DNA of 64,000 nt from NCBI RefSeq assembly GCF_044810985.1, contig NZ_CP085242.1:1426001-1490000 (forward strand), written 5' to 3'. Origin of the DNA: Marinospirillum sp031581385. GTDB lineage: Bacteria > Pseudomonadota > Gammaproteobacteria > Pseudomonadales > Halomonadaceae. Both the position numbers and the translations under genes were made by a program. The notes under the pieces are model-generated. The model saw nothing but the letters and a program-made list of their open reading frames with translations, searched no databases and was not told the origin of the DNA. Below are positions 18,282 through 27,251 of this stretch, piece after piece (position 1 is the first letter of the stretch; the number at the start of each line of letters is the position of its first letter).

Positions 18282-18731
18282 ATGCAAGTTATTCTGTTGG
18301 AAAAAATTGGTAAACTGGGTGCCCTGGGCGATGAAGTTACAGTTAAAAACGGCTACGGTCGTAACTTTCTGATGCCACAAGGCAAAGCGGTTCCAGCAAC
18401 CAAAGAAAACCGTGAAATGTTTGAACAGCGCCGTGCAGAGCTGGAAAAAGCTTCTGCTGATCGTCTGGCTGCTGCTGAAGCTCGCAAAGCTCAGCTGGAA
18501 GGCCTGGAAAGAGTGACCATTGCCTCCAAAGCGGGTGAAGAAGGCAAGCTGTTCGGTTCCATTGGCCCACGCGACCTGGCTGAAGCCGCCGTTGCCGCTG
18601 GCATTGAGCTGAACAAAAGCGAAATCCGCCTGCCTGAAGGCCCTTTGCGCATGACTGGCGAGTATGAAATTCTGGTGCATCTGCACCCGGAAGTTGAAAG
18701 CCTGCTGCGTGTTACTGTTGTTGCTGAGTAA
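18282..18731 (+). CDS. rplI: 50S ribosomal protein L9
   Basis: A 149-residue L9 protein: N-terminal rRNA-binding domain MQVILLEKIGKLGALGDEVT with GYGRNFLMPQGKA, a long connecting helix, and a C-terminal domain (KLFGSIGPRDLAEA). GAGG at 18270-18273 precedes the ATG. A strong terminator follows. Confidence 0.97.
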   Translation: MQVILLEKIGKLGALGDEVTVKNGYGRNFLMPQGKAVPATKENREMFEQRRAELEKASADRLAAAEARKAQLEGLERVTIASKAGEEGKLFGSIGPRDLAEAAVAAGIELNKSEIRLPEGPLRMTGEYEILVHLHPEVESLLRVTVVAE

Positions 18732-18752
18732 TTATTCTTAGCAGTCCCAGTG

Positions 18753-18784
18753 AAAGGCACAGGCTAAGCCCTGTGCCTTTTTTA
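18753..18784 (+). terminator. Rho-independent terminator after rplI
   Basis: An 11-bp perfect stem AAAGGCACAGG/CCTGTGCCTTT with a 6-nt loop runs into a run of six T. It ends the rpsF-rplI transcript 25 bp before dnaB. Confidence 0.85.
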
Positions 18785-18808
18785 ATGGCTGAAGCTGGAG
18801 GTTAGGCA

Positions 18809-20221
18809 ATGCAAACCCCTTCGTCCTCTGCGGATCAGGAAACAAACCAGATCAAGATAGCACCCCATTCCAAGGAAGCCGAACAATCGGTTCTGGGTGG
18901 TTTGCTGCTGGACAATGCTTCCATGGATGCTGTTGCCGAGCTTTTGGTGGAAACCGATTTTTACGTCAAGGCCCACCAGCTTATCTTCCGGGTCATGCGT
19001 GAGCTGAATGAAAAGCTCTCCCCTTTTGATCCCCTGATTCTGACCAACAGCCTGAAAGAGCTTGGGCTGCTGGAAGCCATCGGCGGTTCCGCCTATCTGT
19101 ATGAGCTGGGGCGCAATACCCCCAGCGCCAGCAATATTCGCGCCTATGCGGAAATCGTTCGCGATCGCTCGGTTCGACGCCGCCTGATAGAAGCCGCCAA
19201 CCGAATTGCCGAAGCTGCGTTTCACCCCCAGGGTCGTGGCACCGATGAGTTGCTCAATGAAGCCGAGCAGCAGGTGTTCAAGATTGCCGAGGAAAGGCCC
19301 AAGTTTGGCGGCCCCCAGCACATCACCGACATTGCCGGGGATGTCGTCGACATGCTGGAAAACATGGACGTCAATTCTTCGGGTATTACCGGCCTGACCA
19401 CCGGCTTCAGTGATCTGGACGAAATGACCTCCGGCCTTCAGCCAGCCGATCTGGTCATCGTTGCCGGCCGTCCCTCCATGGGCAAAACCACCTTTGCCAT
19501 GAATCTGGTGGAAAATGTTGCCGTGCACACCGGCAAACCAGTGCTGGTTTTTTCCATGGAAATGCCCTCATCCCAGCTGATGATGCGTATTGTCTCTTCT
19601 CTGGGTCGGGTGGAACAGAATCGCCTGCGTAGCGGCAACCTTGAAGATGAGGACTGGGATCGCATCACTTCAACTGTGCGCCTGATCAAGGACACCAAGC
19701 TGTATATTGATGACACCCCCGGCCTGTCACCCAATGACATGCGCACCCGTACCCGTCGCCTGGCCCGGGAACAGGACAGCAACCCGGCCCTGATCATGGT
19801 CGACTATCTGCAACTGATGCGGGTTCCGGGCAACAGTGAAAACCGCACCAATGAAATTTCCGAGATTTCCCGCTCCCTGAAAGCTCTGGCCAAGGAATTC
19901 AGCTGCCCGGTGGTGGCCCTGTCCCAGCTCAACCGCGGCCTGGAACAACGTACCAACAAACGCCCCATCATGTCGGATCTGCGTGAATCCGGTGCCATTG
20001 AGCAGGATGCTGATGTCATTGCTTTTGTGTATCGTGACGAGGTTTACAACCCGGACAACCCGGAAAACAAGGGCCTGGCGGAAATCATCATCGGCAAACA
20101 GCGTAACGGCCCGGTGGGCAGTGTTCACCTGCTGTTCACCGGCCAGTTCACCCGCTTTGAAAACCTGGCGCCGGAAAGCCTGGCGCAATACAGAGATGCG
20201 GGGATGATCTACAGCGACTGA
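18809..20221 (+). CDS. dnaB: Replicative DNA helicase DnaB
   Basis: A 470-residue RecA-type hexameric helicase: N-terminal domain (EAEQSVLGGLLLDNASMDAV), linker, then the ATPase domain with Walker A VAGRPSMGKTTFAMNL (~220), Walker B-region LIMVDYLQLM, and the conserved LRESGAIEQDADVIAFVYRD. No intein interrupts it. GGAGG at 18798-18802 precedes the ATG. It unwinds the replication fork 5'-3' and contacts DnaG and the tau subunit. Confidence 0.97.
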   Translation: MQTPSSSADQETNQIKIAPHSKEAEQSVLGGLLLDNASMDAVAELLVETDFYVKAHQLIFRVMRELNEKLSPFDPLILTNSLKELGLLEAIGGSAYLYELGRNTPSASNIRAYAEIVRDRSVRRRLIEAANRIAEAAFHPQGRGTDELLNEAEQQVFKIAEERPKFGGPQHITDIAGDVVDMLENMDVNSSGITGLTTGFSDLDEMTSGLQPADLVIVAGRPSMGKTTFAMNLVENVAVHTGKPVLVFSMEMPSSQLMMRIVSSLGRVEQNRLRSGNLEDEDWDRITSTVRLIKDTKLYIDDTPGLSPNDMRTRTRRLAREQDSNPALIMVDYLQLMRVPGNSENRTNEISEISRSLKALAKEFSCPVVALSQLNRGLEQRTNKRPIMSDLRESGAIEQDADVIAFVYRDEVYNPDNPENKGLAEIIIGKQRNGPVGSVHLLFTGQFTRFENLAPESLAQYRDAGMIYSD

Positions 20222-20363
20222 TTAACTATTGCGCTTGCTTATGCTGCGTTGAAATTGGCCTCAAAATGCTCATTTACTACCTGTAAACTCCGCTTTTTCG
20301 TTCAATTTCGCCTTGCCTAACCTGCGCTCATTACGTAAATCAGGGTCTTAGTAATATGGCTTT

Positions 20364-20846
20364 TTAACAGATCAGGCAGCGTCTACGTCGCCTGTCATAA
20401 TCCAGTTCAATGTAGGCAAAAGCCTCGACTTCACTGAAAACACCCAGCCATTCATGGCGCCTGTCTGCAGCATAAATCACTTCCACTTGCTGCTCATCAA
20501 CCGGCTTGATGCCGTAGCCACTCCAGGGGGTTCCAAACTGGCCTGTAAAGCGCGGGGCGGTTTGAGAGGCTGGTGCTGCCAGCCAGCCTTTCAGCAGGTC
20601 AGGGGCCAGCTCCAGAGCCACTGTGGTTTGCGGCTCTTCCAGAAACCTCGCCAGTTGGGCCGCAAGGCTGCCGGTCTCGGCAAAAGCACCCAGATGCAGG
20701 GCTCGATCAGCCTGCGGCTCGGCTTCCAGCAGGGCATACAGGTAATAGCAGCTGGTTTGGGGTTGAAAATATTGCCAAAAATACCAGGGGCTGGCCTGAA
20801 CCTTGCGCTCCACCAGCTCACCCGATGCACAACCTGTGCCAGTCAT
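20364..20846 (-). CDS. Hypothetical protein
   Basis: A 160-residue soluble protein with many Trp and Tyr residues (SPWYFWQYFQPQTSCYYLY) and a basic Cys-containing end (DRRRRRCLIC). GAGGGGG lies 6 bp before the ATG, which supports a real gene. I recognise no domain. It is followed downstream by dnaB in convergent orientation and preceded by the DUF3392-like gene on the same strand. Confidence 0.6.
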   Translation of the reverse strand: MTGTGCASGELVERKVQASPWYFWQYFQPQTSCYYLYALLEAEPQADRALHLGAFAETGSLAAQLARFLEEPQTTVALELAPDLLKGWLAAPASQTAPRFTGQFGTPWSGYGIKPVDEQQVEVIYAADRRHEWLGVFSEVEAFAYIELDYDRRRRRCLIC

Positions 20847-20897
20847 AGCGACCCCCTCAATTTAAATTAGATCCATCTAATTATATCAGAGATCCCT

Positions 20898-21230
20898 TTA
20901 CAGCTGACGTCTGCGCTCCGCCACCCAGCCGATGAACAGAAACAGAGCCACCACAGCAGGAGCCAACCAGCGAACGGAAATAAGCGCCAGCCAATTAGCC
21001 AGTACCGGAGTGAAAAGCACGGTCAGGGCACCATAGCCAAAGGCGCACATCAACACAAAGCCGAGAATACGTACAATGCGCGGGTAAGGCCTTAACTGGC
21101 GTTTAACCAGGCTGTTGAGGTTGTCACCGTAAATCACCAGCAAAGTGGCAACCAGGGCCAGGGCAATACTGTCGAGATGCGAGTGTGCCCAGTAACCCGA
21201 GCGCACCAGAAGTTCATTGAGCAGATCCAT
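20898..21230 (-). CDS. DUF3392-like small membrane protein
   Basis: A 110-residue protein with three membrane helices. The segment LALVATLLVIYGDNLNSLVK followed by a basic stretch and a hydrophobic C-terminal half resembles the DUF3392 family. The ATG at 21230 (MDLLNELL) was chosen because family homology starts there; the longer reading frame from 21290 adds an unsupported leader. Function unknown. Confidence 0.65.
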   Translation of the reverse strand: MDLLNELLVRSGYWAHSHLDSIALALVATLLVIYGDNLNSLVKRQLRPYPRIVRILGFVLMCAFGYGALTVLFTPVLANWLALISVRWLAPAVVALFLFIGWVAERRRQL

Positions 21231-21402
21231 ATAAAGTTCCAGGCTGTTAAAAATAATACTGAATGATAAGCACACTGGCACTGAGTGCAAACATCCTTGC
21301 GCATAATTTTGTTACCCAAGGGTATTGGAGGTAACAGCCAGTCGGGTTAGAGTAGTAAGGTTCACTTTTTTTATTAAATTATCAGTCAAGGCACCTGCAG
21401 AG

Positions 21403-22629
21403 ATGACTCAAGCTACTCAGAATTCAAAAAAAACGCCCAGTTCTCTTATGCTTCCTGATGCGGAAGGTTTTTTTGGTCCCTATGGCGGTCAGGCCATCCC
21501 TCCTCACTTGAAAGTCATCATGGACGACATTGCTCAGGCCTACCTGCAAATCCGTGAAACCGAGGCTTATCAGCAGGAATTGATGGAACTTTACCAGCAT
21601 TACGTCGGCCGCCCCAGCCCGATTTATTTTGCCAGACGCCTGACTGAAGCCTGCGGCGGTGCGAAAATTTATCTGAAGCGTGAAGACCTGAATCATACCG
21701 GTGCCCACAAGATCAACCATGCTCTGGGTGAAGCTCTGCTGGCCAAGCACATGGGCAAAACCAAGGTGCTGGCGGAAACCGGTGCCGGACAGCATGGTGT
21801 GGCCATGGCCACTGCCTGTGCCCTGGTCGGCCTTCCCTGCGAGATTCATATGGGTGCCGTGGACATCGCCAAGGAACACCCCAATGTCACCAAGATGAAA
21901 ATCCTGGGTGCCAAGCTGATCAGCGTGGAAACCGGCACCCGTACGCTCAAGGATGCCGTGGATAGTGCTTTTGAAGAATACATGAAAGACCCCGACAACT
22001 TCTTTTATGCCATAGGCTCGGTTGTTGGCCCTCATCCCTTCCCCATGATGGTTCGGGATTTCCAGTCCATTATTGGCCGTGAAGCCCGTCAGCAGTTCCC
22101 GGAAATGACCGGTCAGCTGCCCGACTATGTTGTCGCCTGTGTTGGCGGCGGCTCCAATGCCATGGGTATTTTCTCCGGCTTTCTGGATGATGAAGAAGTC
22201 AGACTGGTGGGTGTCGAACCCTGTGGTAGAGGACTGGGCAAGGGTGAGCATGCCGCCACGCTCACCTATGGCACTCCCGGCACCATGCACGGCTTTCATT
22301 CCTATATGCTGCAGGACACCGATGGCCAGCCCGAACCGGTTTACTCCATCGCCTCGGGACTCGACTACCCTTCGGTGGGCCCCCACCACAGTTACCTGAA
22401 AGACCTTGGGCGTGCTGAATACCACGCCATTGATGATACCGCCTGCCTGGATGCCTTCATGAAGCTGTCCCGGCTGGAAGGTATTATCCCGGCTCTGGAA
22501 TCCGCCCATGCTCTGGCCTGGGTCATGCAGGAAGCCAAAAACCTGGGATCCGAAACCCACGTCCTGATCAACATGTCAGGCCGGGGTGACAAGGACGTTG
22601 ATTTTGTGGCTGAAAAACTAGACCTCTGA
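21403..22629 (+). CDS. trpB: Tryptophan synthase beta subunit, unlinked to trpA
   Basis: A 408-residue PLP-dependent TrpB. The cofactor lysine lies in HTGAHKINHALGEALLAKHM, the catalytic glutamate in LAETGAGQHGV, the phosphate-binding loop is CVGGGSNAMGIFSGF, and the potassium/serine region is GLDYPSVGPHHSYLKD. It joins indole and serine to make tryptophan. No trpA, trpF or trpC gene is next to it. Some normally conserved spots differ (GPHHSYL where most TrpB have GPEHxxL), so it may be a specialised second copy or an orphan subunit. ATG 21403 was chosen by homology. Confidence 0.88.
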   Translation: MTQATQNSKKTPSSLMLPDAEGFFGPYGGQAIPPHLKVIMDDIAQAYLQIRETEAYQQELMELYQHYVGRPSPIYFARRLTEACGGAKIYLKREDLNHTGAHKINHALGEALLAKHMGKTKVLAETGAGQHGVAMATACALVGLPCEIHMGAVDIAKEHPNVTKMKILGAKLISVETGTRTLKDAVDSAFEEYMKDPDNFFYAIGSVVGPHPFPMMVRDFQSIIGREARQQFPEMTGQLPDYVVACVGGGSNAMGIFSGFLDDEEVRLVGVEPCGRGLGKGEHAATLTYGTPGTMHGFHSYMLQDTDGQPEPVYSIASGLDYPSVGPHHSYLKDLGRAEYHAIDDTACLDAFMKLSRLEGIIPALESAHALAWVMQEAKNLGSETHVLINMSGRGDKDVDFVAEKLDL

Positions 22630-22761
22630 CCGGATCGGTCAGGCAAGTATCCGACCTGCTGTCTTGCATCAAGGTAACGGCTACTTTTAACTGGCAAAAT
22701 GTTATTTAGATACATATTGCCTGAGACCTGGCAGCTGACGTCAAGATGGCGGAGAAAATGA

Positions 22762-24387
22762 ATGAATAAGTGGCTTGCAAACACTTCAATCCAGACCAAG
22801 GTCAACGCAGCTCTTCTGGTGGTTCTTTTGCTGGTGATGGTTGCCTCCATGCTTTTCACTATTCGCAGTGAAAGAGCCATGGTGGAAGAGACCATGCAAC
22901 AGAATGTTCAGGATATGGCAGACAGCTATCTGGATACCCTGAACATCATGATGCTGACCGGCACCCTGGCCCAGTTCCGTGAAGTTCATCGTGAAAAGGT
23001 ACTCAGCCAACCCGGTATGACTGAAGCCAGGGTACTGAGAGCCGACCCGGTTCGTAACCTCTTCGGCCCCGGTGCGGATGTAGATCAGCCCGTGGATGAA
23101 CTGGACCAGCGGGCACTGGAAGGTGAAGCCATTCAGGAAATCCGCTCCACGCCTGAAGGCCGCATCATGACCGTGCTGCGTCCGGTTTATAATCAAACCG
23201 ACTACCGCGGCACCAATTGTATGAACTGCCATATCGGTGAAGAGGGTGAACAATTGGGCGCCATCCGTCTCAGCTATTCCCTGGCTGAGCTGGATCGTCG
23301 CATCAACTTCAACTTGCTGCAGCTGGGCGGCATTCAAATTCTCTTGTTTATTGCTGGCTTGGTGTTGATCTCCTGGGTCGTGTACCGCTTGATCCTGCGC
23401 CCACTGCGGCGTTTGCGCCGTGCCATGAAACAGGTTGAAGACGACTCGGATCTGACGGTTCGGGTCACCGGCATTGTCAGCAAGGATGAAATCGGCACCC
23501 TGGCGTCCACCTTCAACACCATGCTGGAGCGTTTTTCAGCCAGTCTGCGTCAGGTTGCCTCCACCACCCGCACCCTGAAGACCTCGGCCCATACCATTTC
23601 CTCCGTTGCTGATGAAACCGTTACTGCGGTCAACACCCAGCATGAAGAAACCGAACAAATGGCCAGTGCCATGGAACAAATGCAAGCCAGTGCCCATGAA
23701 GCCCGCGAGCATGCCATCCGCACCTCCCAGGCCTCCATGGAAGCGGACCAGGAAGCCAATTCCAGTCGCACGGTGACGCATGCCTCCATTGCCGGGATTC
23801 ATCAGCTGACCGAACATCTCAACAAGGCCTCGGAAGTGATCCAGGCTTTGGATCACTACAGTGATGATGTCGGTAAAGTTCTGGAAATCATTACCGGTAT
23901 TGCCGAGCAGACCAACCTTCTGGCCTTGAATGCGGCCATAGAAGCAGCCCGTGCCGGAGAAAGTGGCCGCGGCTTTGCTGTCGTAGCCGATGAAGTGCGC
24001 TCTCTGGCAAATCGCACCCATGAGGCAACCCAGGAAGTTCATCGCACCATTGATCGCCTTCAGGAAGAGGCCAAGGGTGCCGTGGCCATGATGGAAACCG
24101 CCCGCAAAGGCGCCCAGAAGAGCGTGGCCGATGTTGAGCGTGTTGGGGAATCCCTGAGCAATATTGCCGATGCCGTCAATAACATCAGCAACCTCAATGA
24201 ACAGATGGCCACTGCTGCTGCAGAACAGCAAGAAGTGGCAGCCAGGGTCAATGACCAAGTCAGTCATATCGGCACCATTGCCCAGCAAACCTCGACCGAT
24301 GCCCGCAAGTCATCCCAGGTCAGTGATGATCTGGTGAAGCTGGCTGATCATCTGGAAGATCTGGTGGAAGGCTTCAAGCTCGACTAG
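22762..24387 (+). CDS. Methyl-accepting chemotaxis protein with periplasmic c-type haem motif
   Basis: A 541-residue receptor: TM1 at ~14-35, a periplasmic domain of ~155 residues, TM2 at ~190-212 (IQILLFIAGLVLISWVVYRL), a HAMP domain, and a C-terminal signalling domain with the invariant hairpin tip EQTNLLALNAAIEAARAGES. The periplasmic domain ends in NCMNCHIGEEGEQLGAIRL, a CxxCH motif for covalent haem attachment, as in haem-binding sensor domains of chemoreceptors and kinases. It probably senses redox state, oxygen or NO and feeds CheA (inference). A strong terminator follows. Confidence 0.88.
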   Translation: MNKWLANTSIQTKVNAALLVVLLLVMVASMLFTIRSERAMVEETMQQNVQDMADSYLDTLNIMMLTGTLAQFREVHREKVLSQPGMTEARVLRADPVRNLFGPGADVDQPVDELDQRALEGEAIQEIRSTPEGRIMTVLRPVYNQTDYRGTNCMNCHIGEEGEQLGAIRLSYSLAELDRRINFNLLQLGGIQILLFIAGLVLISWVVYRLILRPLRRLRRAMKQVEDDSDLTVRVTGIVSKDEIGTLASTFNTMLERFSASLRQVASTTRTLKTSAHTISSVADETVTAVNTQHEETEQMASAMEQMQASAHEAREHAIRTSQASMEADQEANSSRTVTHASIAGIHQLTEHLNKASEVIQALDHYSDDVGKVLEIITGIAEQTNLLALNAAIEAARAGESGRGFAVVADEVRSLANRTHEATQEVHRTIDRLQEEAKGAVAMMETARKGAQKSVADVERVGESLSNIADAVNNISNLNEQMATAAAEQQEVAARVNDQVSHIGTIAQQTSTDARKSSQVSDDLVKLADHLEDLVEGFKLD

Positions 24388-24437
24388 TGGCACCCTTTTT
24401 GCTACTGGTTCACAGGTTTTATAAAAAACTTCCGAAA

Positions 24438-24474
24438 TATAGCGATGCCTGAACGGCATCGCTATAATTTTTTC
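24438..24474 (+). terminator. Terminator after the chemoreceptor gene
   Basis: A 12-bp perfect stem TATAGCGATGCC/GGCATCGCTATA with loop TGAAC is followed by AATTTTTTCC. It separates the chemoreceptor from the REC-PilZ gene. Confidence 0.88.
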
Positions 24475-24532
24475 CCAAACCGATTTAGACTAGCAGGTCA
24501 ATTGATGGCCTTTTAACCAGGGTAAATGACTA

Positions 24533-25291
24533 ATGCTTGATAAAGATGTTGTTCTGGTCGTTGATGACTCTGCAACAGCTCGTACTGCCATAATCAACGT
24601 CTTGCGTGATCGCCTTTACTGCAAGGAAGTGATAGAAGCCTGTGATGGCAAAGAGGCCCTCAGGATGCTGAAGCAGCACCCTGAAATCGACTGGATTTTC
24701 TGTGACTGGGAAATGCCGGAAATGGCCGGTGATGAATTGCTGGCTGCCGTTCGTGAAGACCCCCAGACCGCTCACCTACCCTTTATCATGATCACCTCCA
24801 AGGGCGACCGCGATTCTCTGGTCACAGCGGTACAGTTGGGCGTCACTTCTTTTGTGGTCAAACCCTTTACAGCCAAAAAGCTGGTGGAAAAAGTTTTTCT
24901 GGCGCGGGGACGCATGGAAAGGCGCAATGCTGAACGCATCAAGGCATCCAAGGGGCAAACAGCCAGTATGAAATTTGGCACCCACGAAGCGGTTACTGGC
25001 GACATGATCGATATTTCCCTGTCCGGGATGCTGATCATGTGTGAGCATGAGCCGATCCGTGGTGTCACGGTTTTTGACAAGGTTCAGGTCAAGGTCAATA
25101 TGCCCCACTCCGGTGAGGAGATCCTTCTGCCCTGTCAGGTCATACGTCTGGAGGCCGACCCCATGCATCCTTCCAGGGTTGAGCAGATCCGGGTCGCCAC
25201 CCGCTTTCTGCCCATGCAGGGGGATATCCGCAACCTCCTGGTGGATTATATTGAGGCAACCCGCCGTATTTCCAGTAAAGAAGAAAGCTGA
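24533..25291 (+). CDS. Response regulator with C-terminal PilZ domain
   Basis: A 252-residue protein: receiver domain (residues ~5-125) with the acidic pair VVDDSAT, the phospho-acceptor aspartate in FCDWEMPEM, the threonine of MITSKG and the lysine of VVKPF; then a PilZ domain (~130-240) with the cyclic-di-GMP motifs RRNAER (RxxxR) and DISLSG ([D/N]xSxxG). It therefore links phosphorelay input to cyclic-di-GMP binding. Its place after a chemoreceptor suggests a motility role (inference). No kinase is adjacent. Confidence 0.87.
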   Translation: MLDKDVVLVVDDSATARTAIINVLRDRLYCKEVIEACDGKEALRMLKQHPEIDWIFCDWEMPEMAGDELLAAVREDPQTAHLPFIMITSKGDRDSLVTAVQLGVTSFVVKPFTAKKLVEKVFLARGRMERRNAERIKASKGQTASMKFGTHEAVTGDMIDISLSGMLIMCEHEPIRGVTVFDKVQVKVNMPHSGEEILLPCQVIRLEADPMHPSRVEQIRVATRFLPMQGDIRNLLVDYIEATRRISSKEES

Positions 25292-25318
25292 GCCCGAGCC
25301 GCTCAGCTCAGGCCCAAC

Positions 25319-25348
25319 AAGAGCTTTTATTAATCGACAAAAGCTCTT
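25319..25348. terminator. Possible bidirectional terminator between converging genes
   Basis: The inverted repeat AAGAGCTTTT (25319-25328) and AAAAGCTCTT (25339-25348) lies where the REC-PilZ gene and fpr converge. It overlaps the last codons of fpr. T-rich arms would serve both directions, but the T tracts are short. Confidence 0.4.
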
Positions 25349-26103
25349 TCAATCACATAATCACCCGGTTCACCCATGCGCGGTGAAATTCTGAAACCGC
25401 GATCATCCAGCATCTGACTGAGATCTTTGAGCATATTCGGGCTGCCGCAAATCATGGCGCGGTCTGTTTCCGGGTTGAGTTCCGGCAAGTCCAGATCGCG
25501 GGCCAGTTGTCCGCTGGCGGCCAAGTCGGTAATACGCCCCTGATGCTTATACTCTTCGCGGGTCACGCAAGGGTAATAGATGAATTTTTTCTGAATTTCT
25601 TCACTCAGGTACTCGTGCTCCGGCAATTCCTGAGTCAGAAACTGTTCATAGGCCAAGTCTTTCTTCCAGCGCACCCCGTGCAGCAGAATAACTTTCTCAA
25701 AACGCTCATAGGTTTCCGGGTCTTGAATCACACTCAGAAAAGGTGCCATACCGGTGCCGGTGCTGAACAGGTAGAGGTTGCGACCGGGCAGAAGATCGTC
25801 CAGAACCAGGGTGCCGGTGGGCTTTTTGCTGATCATGATTTGATCGCCTTGCTGCAGATGTTGCAGGCGCGATGTCAGGGGACCGTCCGGTACTTTGATG
25901 CTGAAAAATTCCAGCTGCTCCTCATAATTGGGGCTGGCAATACTGTAAGCACGCATCAAGGGCTTGCCTTCAACTTCCAGGCCGATCATGACAAATTGAC
26001 CGTTTTTAAAACGCAACCCATCACTGCGGGTCGTGGTAAAGCTGAACAAGCTTTCTGTCCAGTGATGAACTCCAGTGATTTCTTCGGCGTAGAACTTGCT
26101 CAT
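25330..26103 (-). CDS. fpr: Ferredoxin/flavodoxin-NADP+ reductase
   Basis: A 257-residue FAD-dependent reductase of the bacterial Fpr type. The FAD motif is RAYSIASPNYEEQLEFFSIK, the NADP(H)-binding region is LFSTGTGMAPFLSVIQD, and the C-terminus CGSPNMLKDLSQMLDDRGF ends in AFVD. It moves electrons between NADPH and ferredoxin or flavodoxin, often under oxidative stress control. AGAGG lies 7 bp before the ATG at 26103. Confidence 0.92.
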   Translation of the reverse strand: MSKFYAEEITGVHHWTESLFSFTTTRSDGLRFKNGQFVMIGLEVEGKPLMRAYSIASPNYEEQLEFFSIKVPDGPLTSRLQHLQQGDQIMISKKPTGTLVLDDLLPGRNLYLFSTGTGMAPFLSVIQDPETYERFEKVILLHGVRWKKDLAYEQFLTQELPEHEYLSEEIQKKFIYYPCVTREEYKHQGRITDLAASGQLARDLDLPELNPETDRAMICGSPNMLKDLSQMLDDRGFRISPRMGEPGDYVIERAFVD

Positions 26104-26228
26104 TGAGTGACCTCTCAACTCTTGGCCTAGTAATTTAATCGGGTATTCTAGGGGTTTTGTGCGCTCAGGTTAAATCTTTTGTTTTTATACCCTTATTCTA
26201 TAAAAAGTTATTTTAGTAGAACTAAACT

Positions 26229-27251
26229 CTAGGACGGCTTATCTGCCAGCAGGATGGCGCGCAGCGGTGCCGGATAGCCTTCGCGGGTCAACTCAGGGTT
26301 TTCCGGGTCAAGAAAGTCGCTCAAGGACTGAAAGGTCATCCACTCGGTGGCCCTTTGTTCTTCAGTGCTTGTCCGATTCAGATCCACACAGCGGATATTG
26401 TCAAAACCGGCGCGTCTCAGCCACAGGCTCAGGGCTTTTACGGAGGGCAGGAACCAGACATTGCGCATGGCGGCATAACGATCTTCAGGTACCAGGGCGG
26501 TGTGCTCATCGCCTTCCACCACCAGGGTTTCCAGAACCAGCTCGCCACCTGGCCGTAAAGCGGATTTGAGTTCCAGCAGGTGATCCACTGGCGAGCGCCG
26601 ATGATAGAGCACCCCCATGGAAAGCACGGTATCAAAAGCTTCCAGCTTGTCCGGCAGGGCCTCAATACCCAGGGGAAGGTGGTAAACCTGAGGCAAACCC
26701 TCTTTACCCAAGAGTTTTTTCACAGCAGCAAACTGGGCAAAAAAGCGCGGCGAGGGATCAATGCACAAGGTAAACTCGGCACCTTCCCCCGCTATGCGCC
26801 AGGCGTGGTAGCCACTGCCCCCGCCGATATCCAGCACCCGGCGACCCCGCAGCTCACCCAGATGCTGAGAGAGACGTTCCCATTTGAAATCCGAACGCCA
26901 CTCGGTGTCTATATAAGTTCCCTGAAGATCATAAGGCCCCTTGCGCCAGGGCATCAGGTTACGCAGCAAGCCGGTCACCTGTTTTTGCTGGCTGGCGGTC
27001 AGGGGTTGACCATCAGGTTGCAGACCCTTTTCAGCGCTGATTGCCGCTGCCTGCAGGTTGATTTCTGCACTCTGGATTTCGGGCAGTTGCTGAATTCTCT
27101 GCCACCAGCCATGAAATTCCGGGTGACGACGGGTATCCAGGGCTTCAGCAAGTTGGTCCGGCAAACGCGCCAGCCAGGCATGCAACTGCGGGTGTTCGCG
27201 CCCGTAATGTGCAAAGGCTTGATATACGTCTGAAAAATCAGGTGCTTTCAT
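26229..27251 (-). CDS. cmoB: tRNA U34 carboxymethyltransferase
   Basis: A 340-residue CmoB with an N-terminal helical domain and a Rossmann methyltransferase domain (GRRVLDIGGGSGYHAWRIAG near residue 120; SMGVLYHRRSPVDHLLELK). It uses carboxy-S-adenosylmethionine to convert 5-hydroxyuridine at wobble position 34 to cmo5U. The ATG at 27251 lies inside the 3' end of cmoA (14-bp overlap), so the two are translationally coupled. Confidence 0.93.
   Translation of the reverse strand: MKAPDFSDVYQAFAHYGREHPQLHAWLARLPDQLAEALDTRRHPEFHGWWQRIQQLPEIQSAEINLQAAAISAEKGLQPDGQPLTASQQKQVTGLLRNLMPWRKGPYDLQGTYIDTEWRSDFKWERLSQHLGELRGRRVLDIGGGSGYHAWRIAGEGAEFTLCIDPSPRFFAQFAAVKKLLGKEGLPQVYHLPLGIEALPDKLEAFDTVLSMGVLYHRRSPVDHLLELKSALRPGGELVLETLVVEGDEHTALVPEDRYAAMRNVWFLPSVKALSLWLRRAGFDNIRCVDLNRTSTEEQRATEWMTFQSLSDFLDPENPELTREGYPAPLRAILLADKPS

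Noticed and set aside
22629..22660. CTGACC-GGATC-GGTCAG as a trpB terminator
   Set aside because: The stem is only 6 bp and no T run follows.
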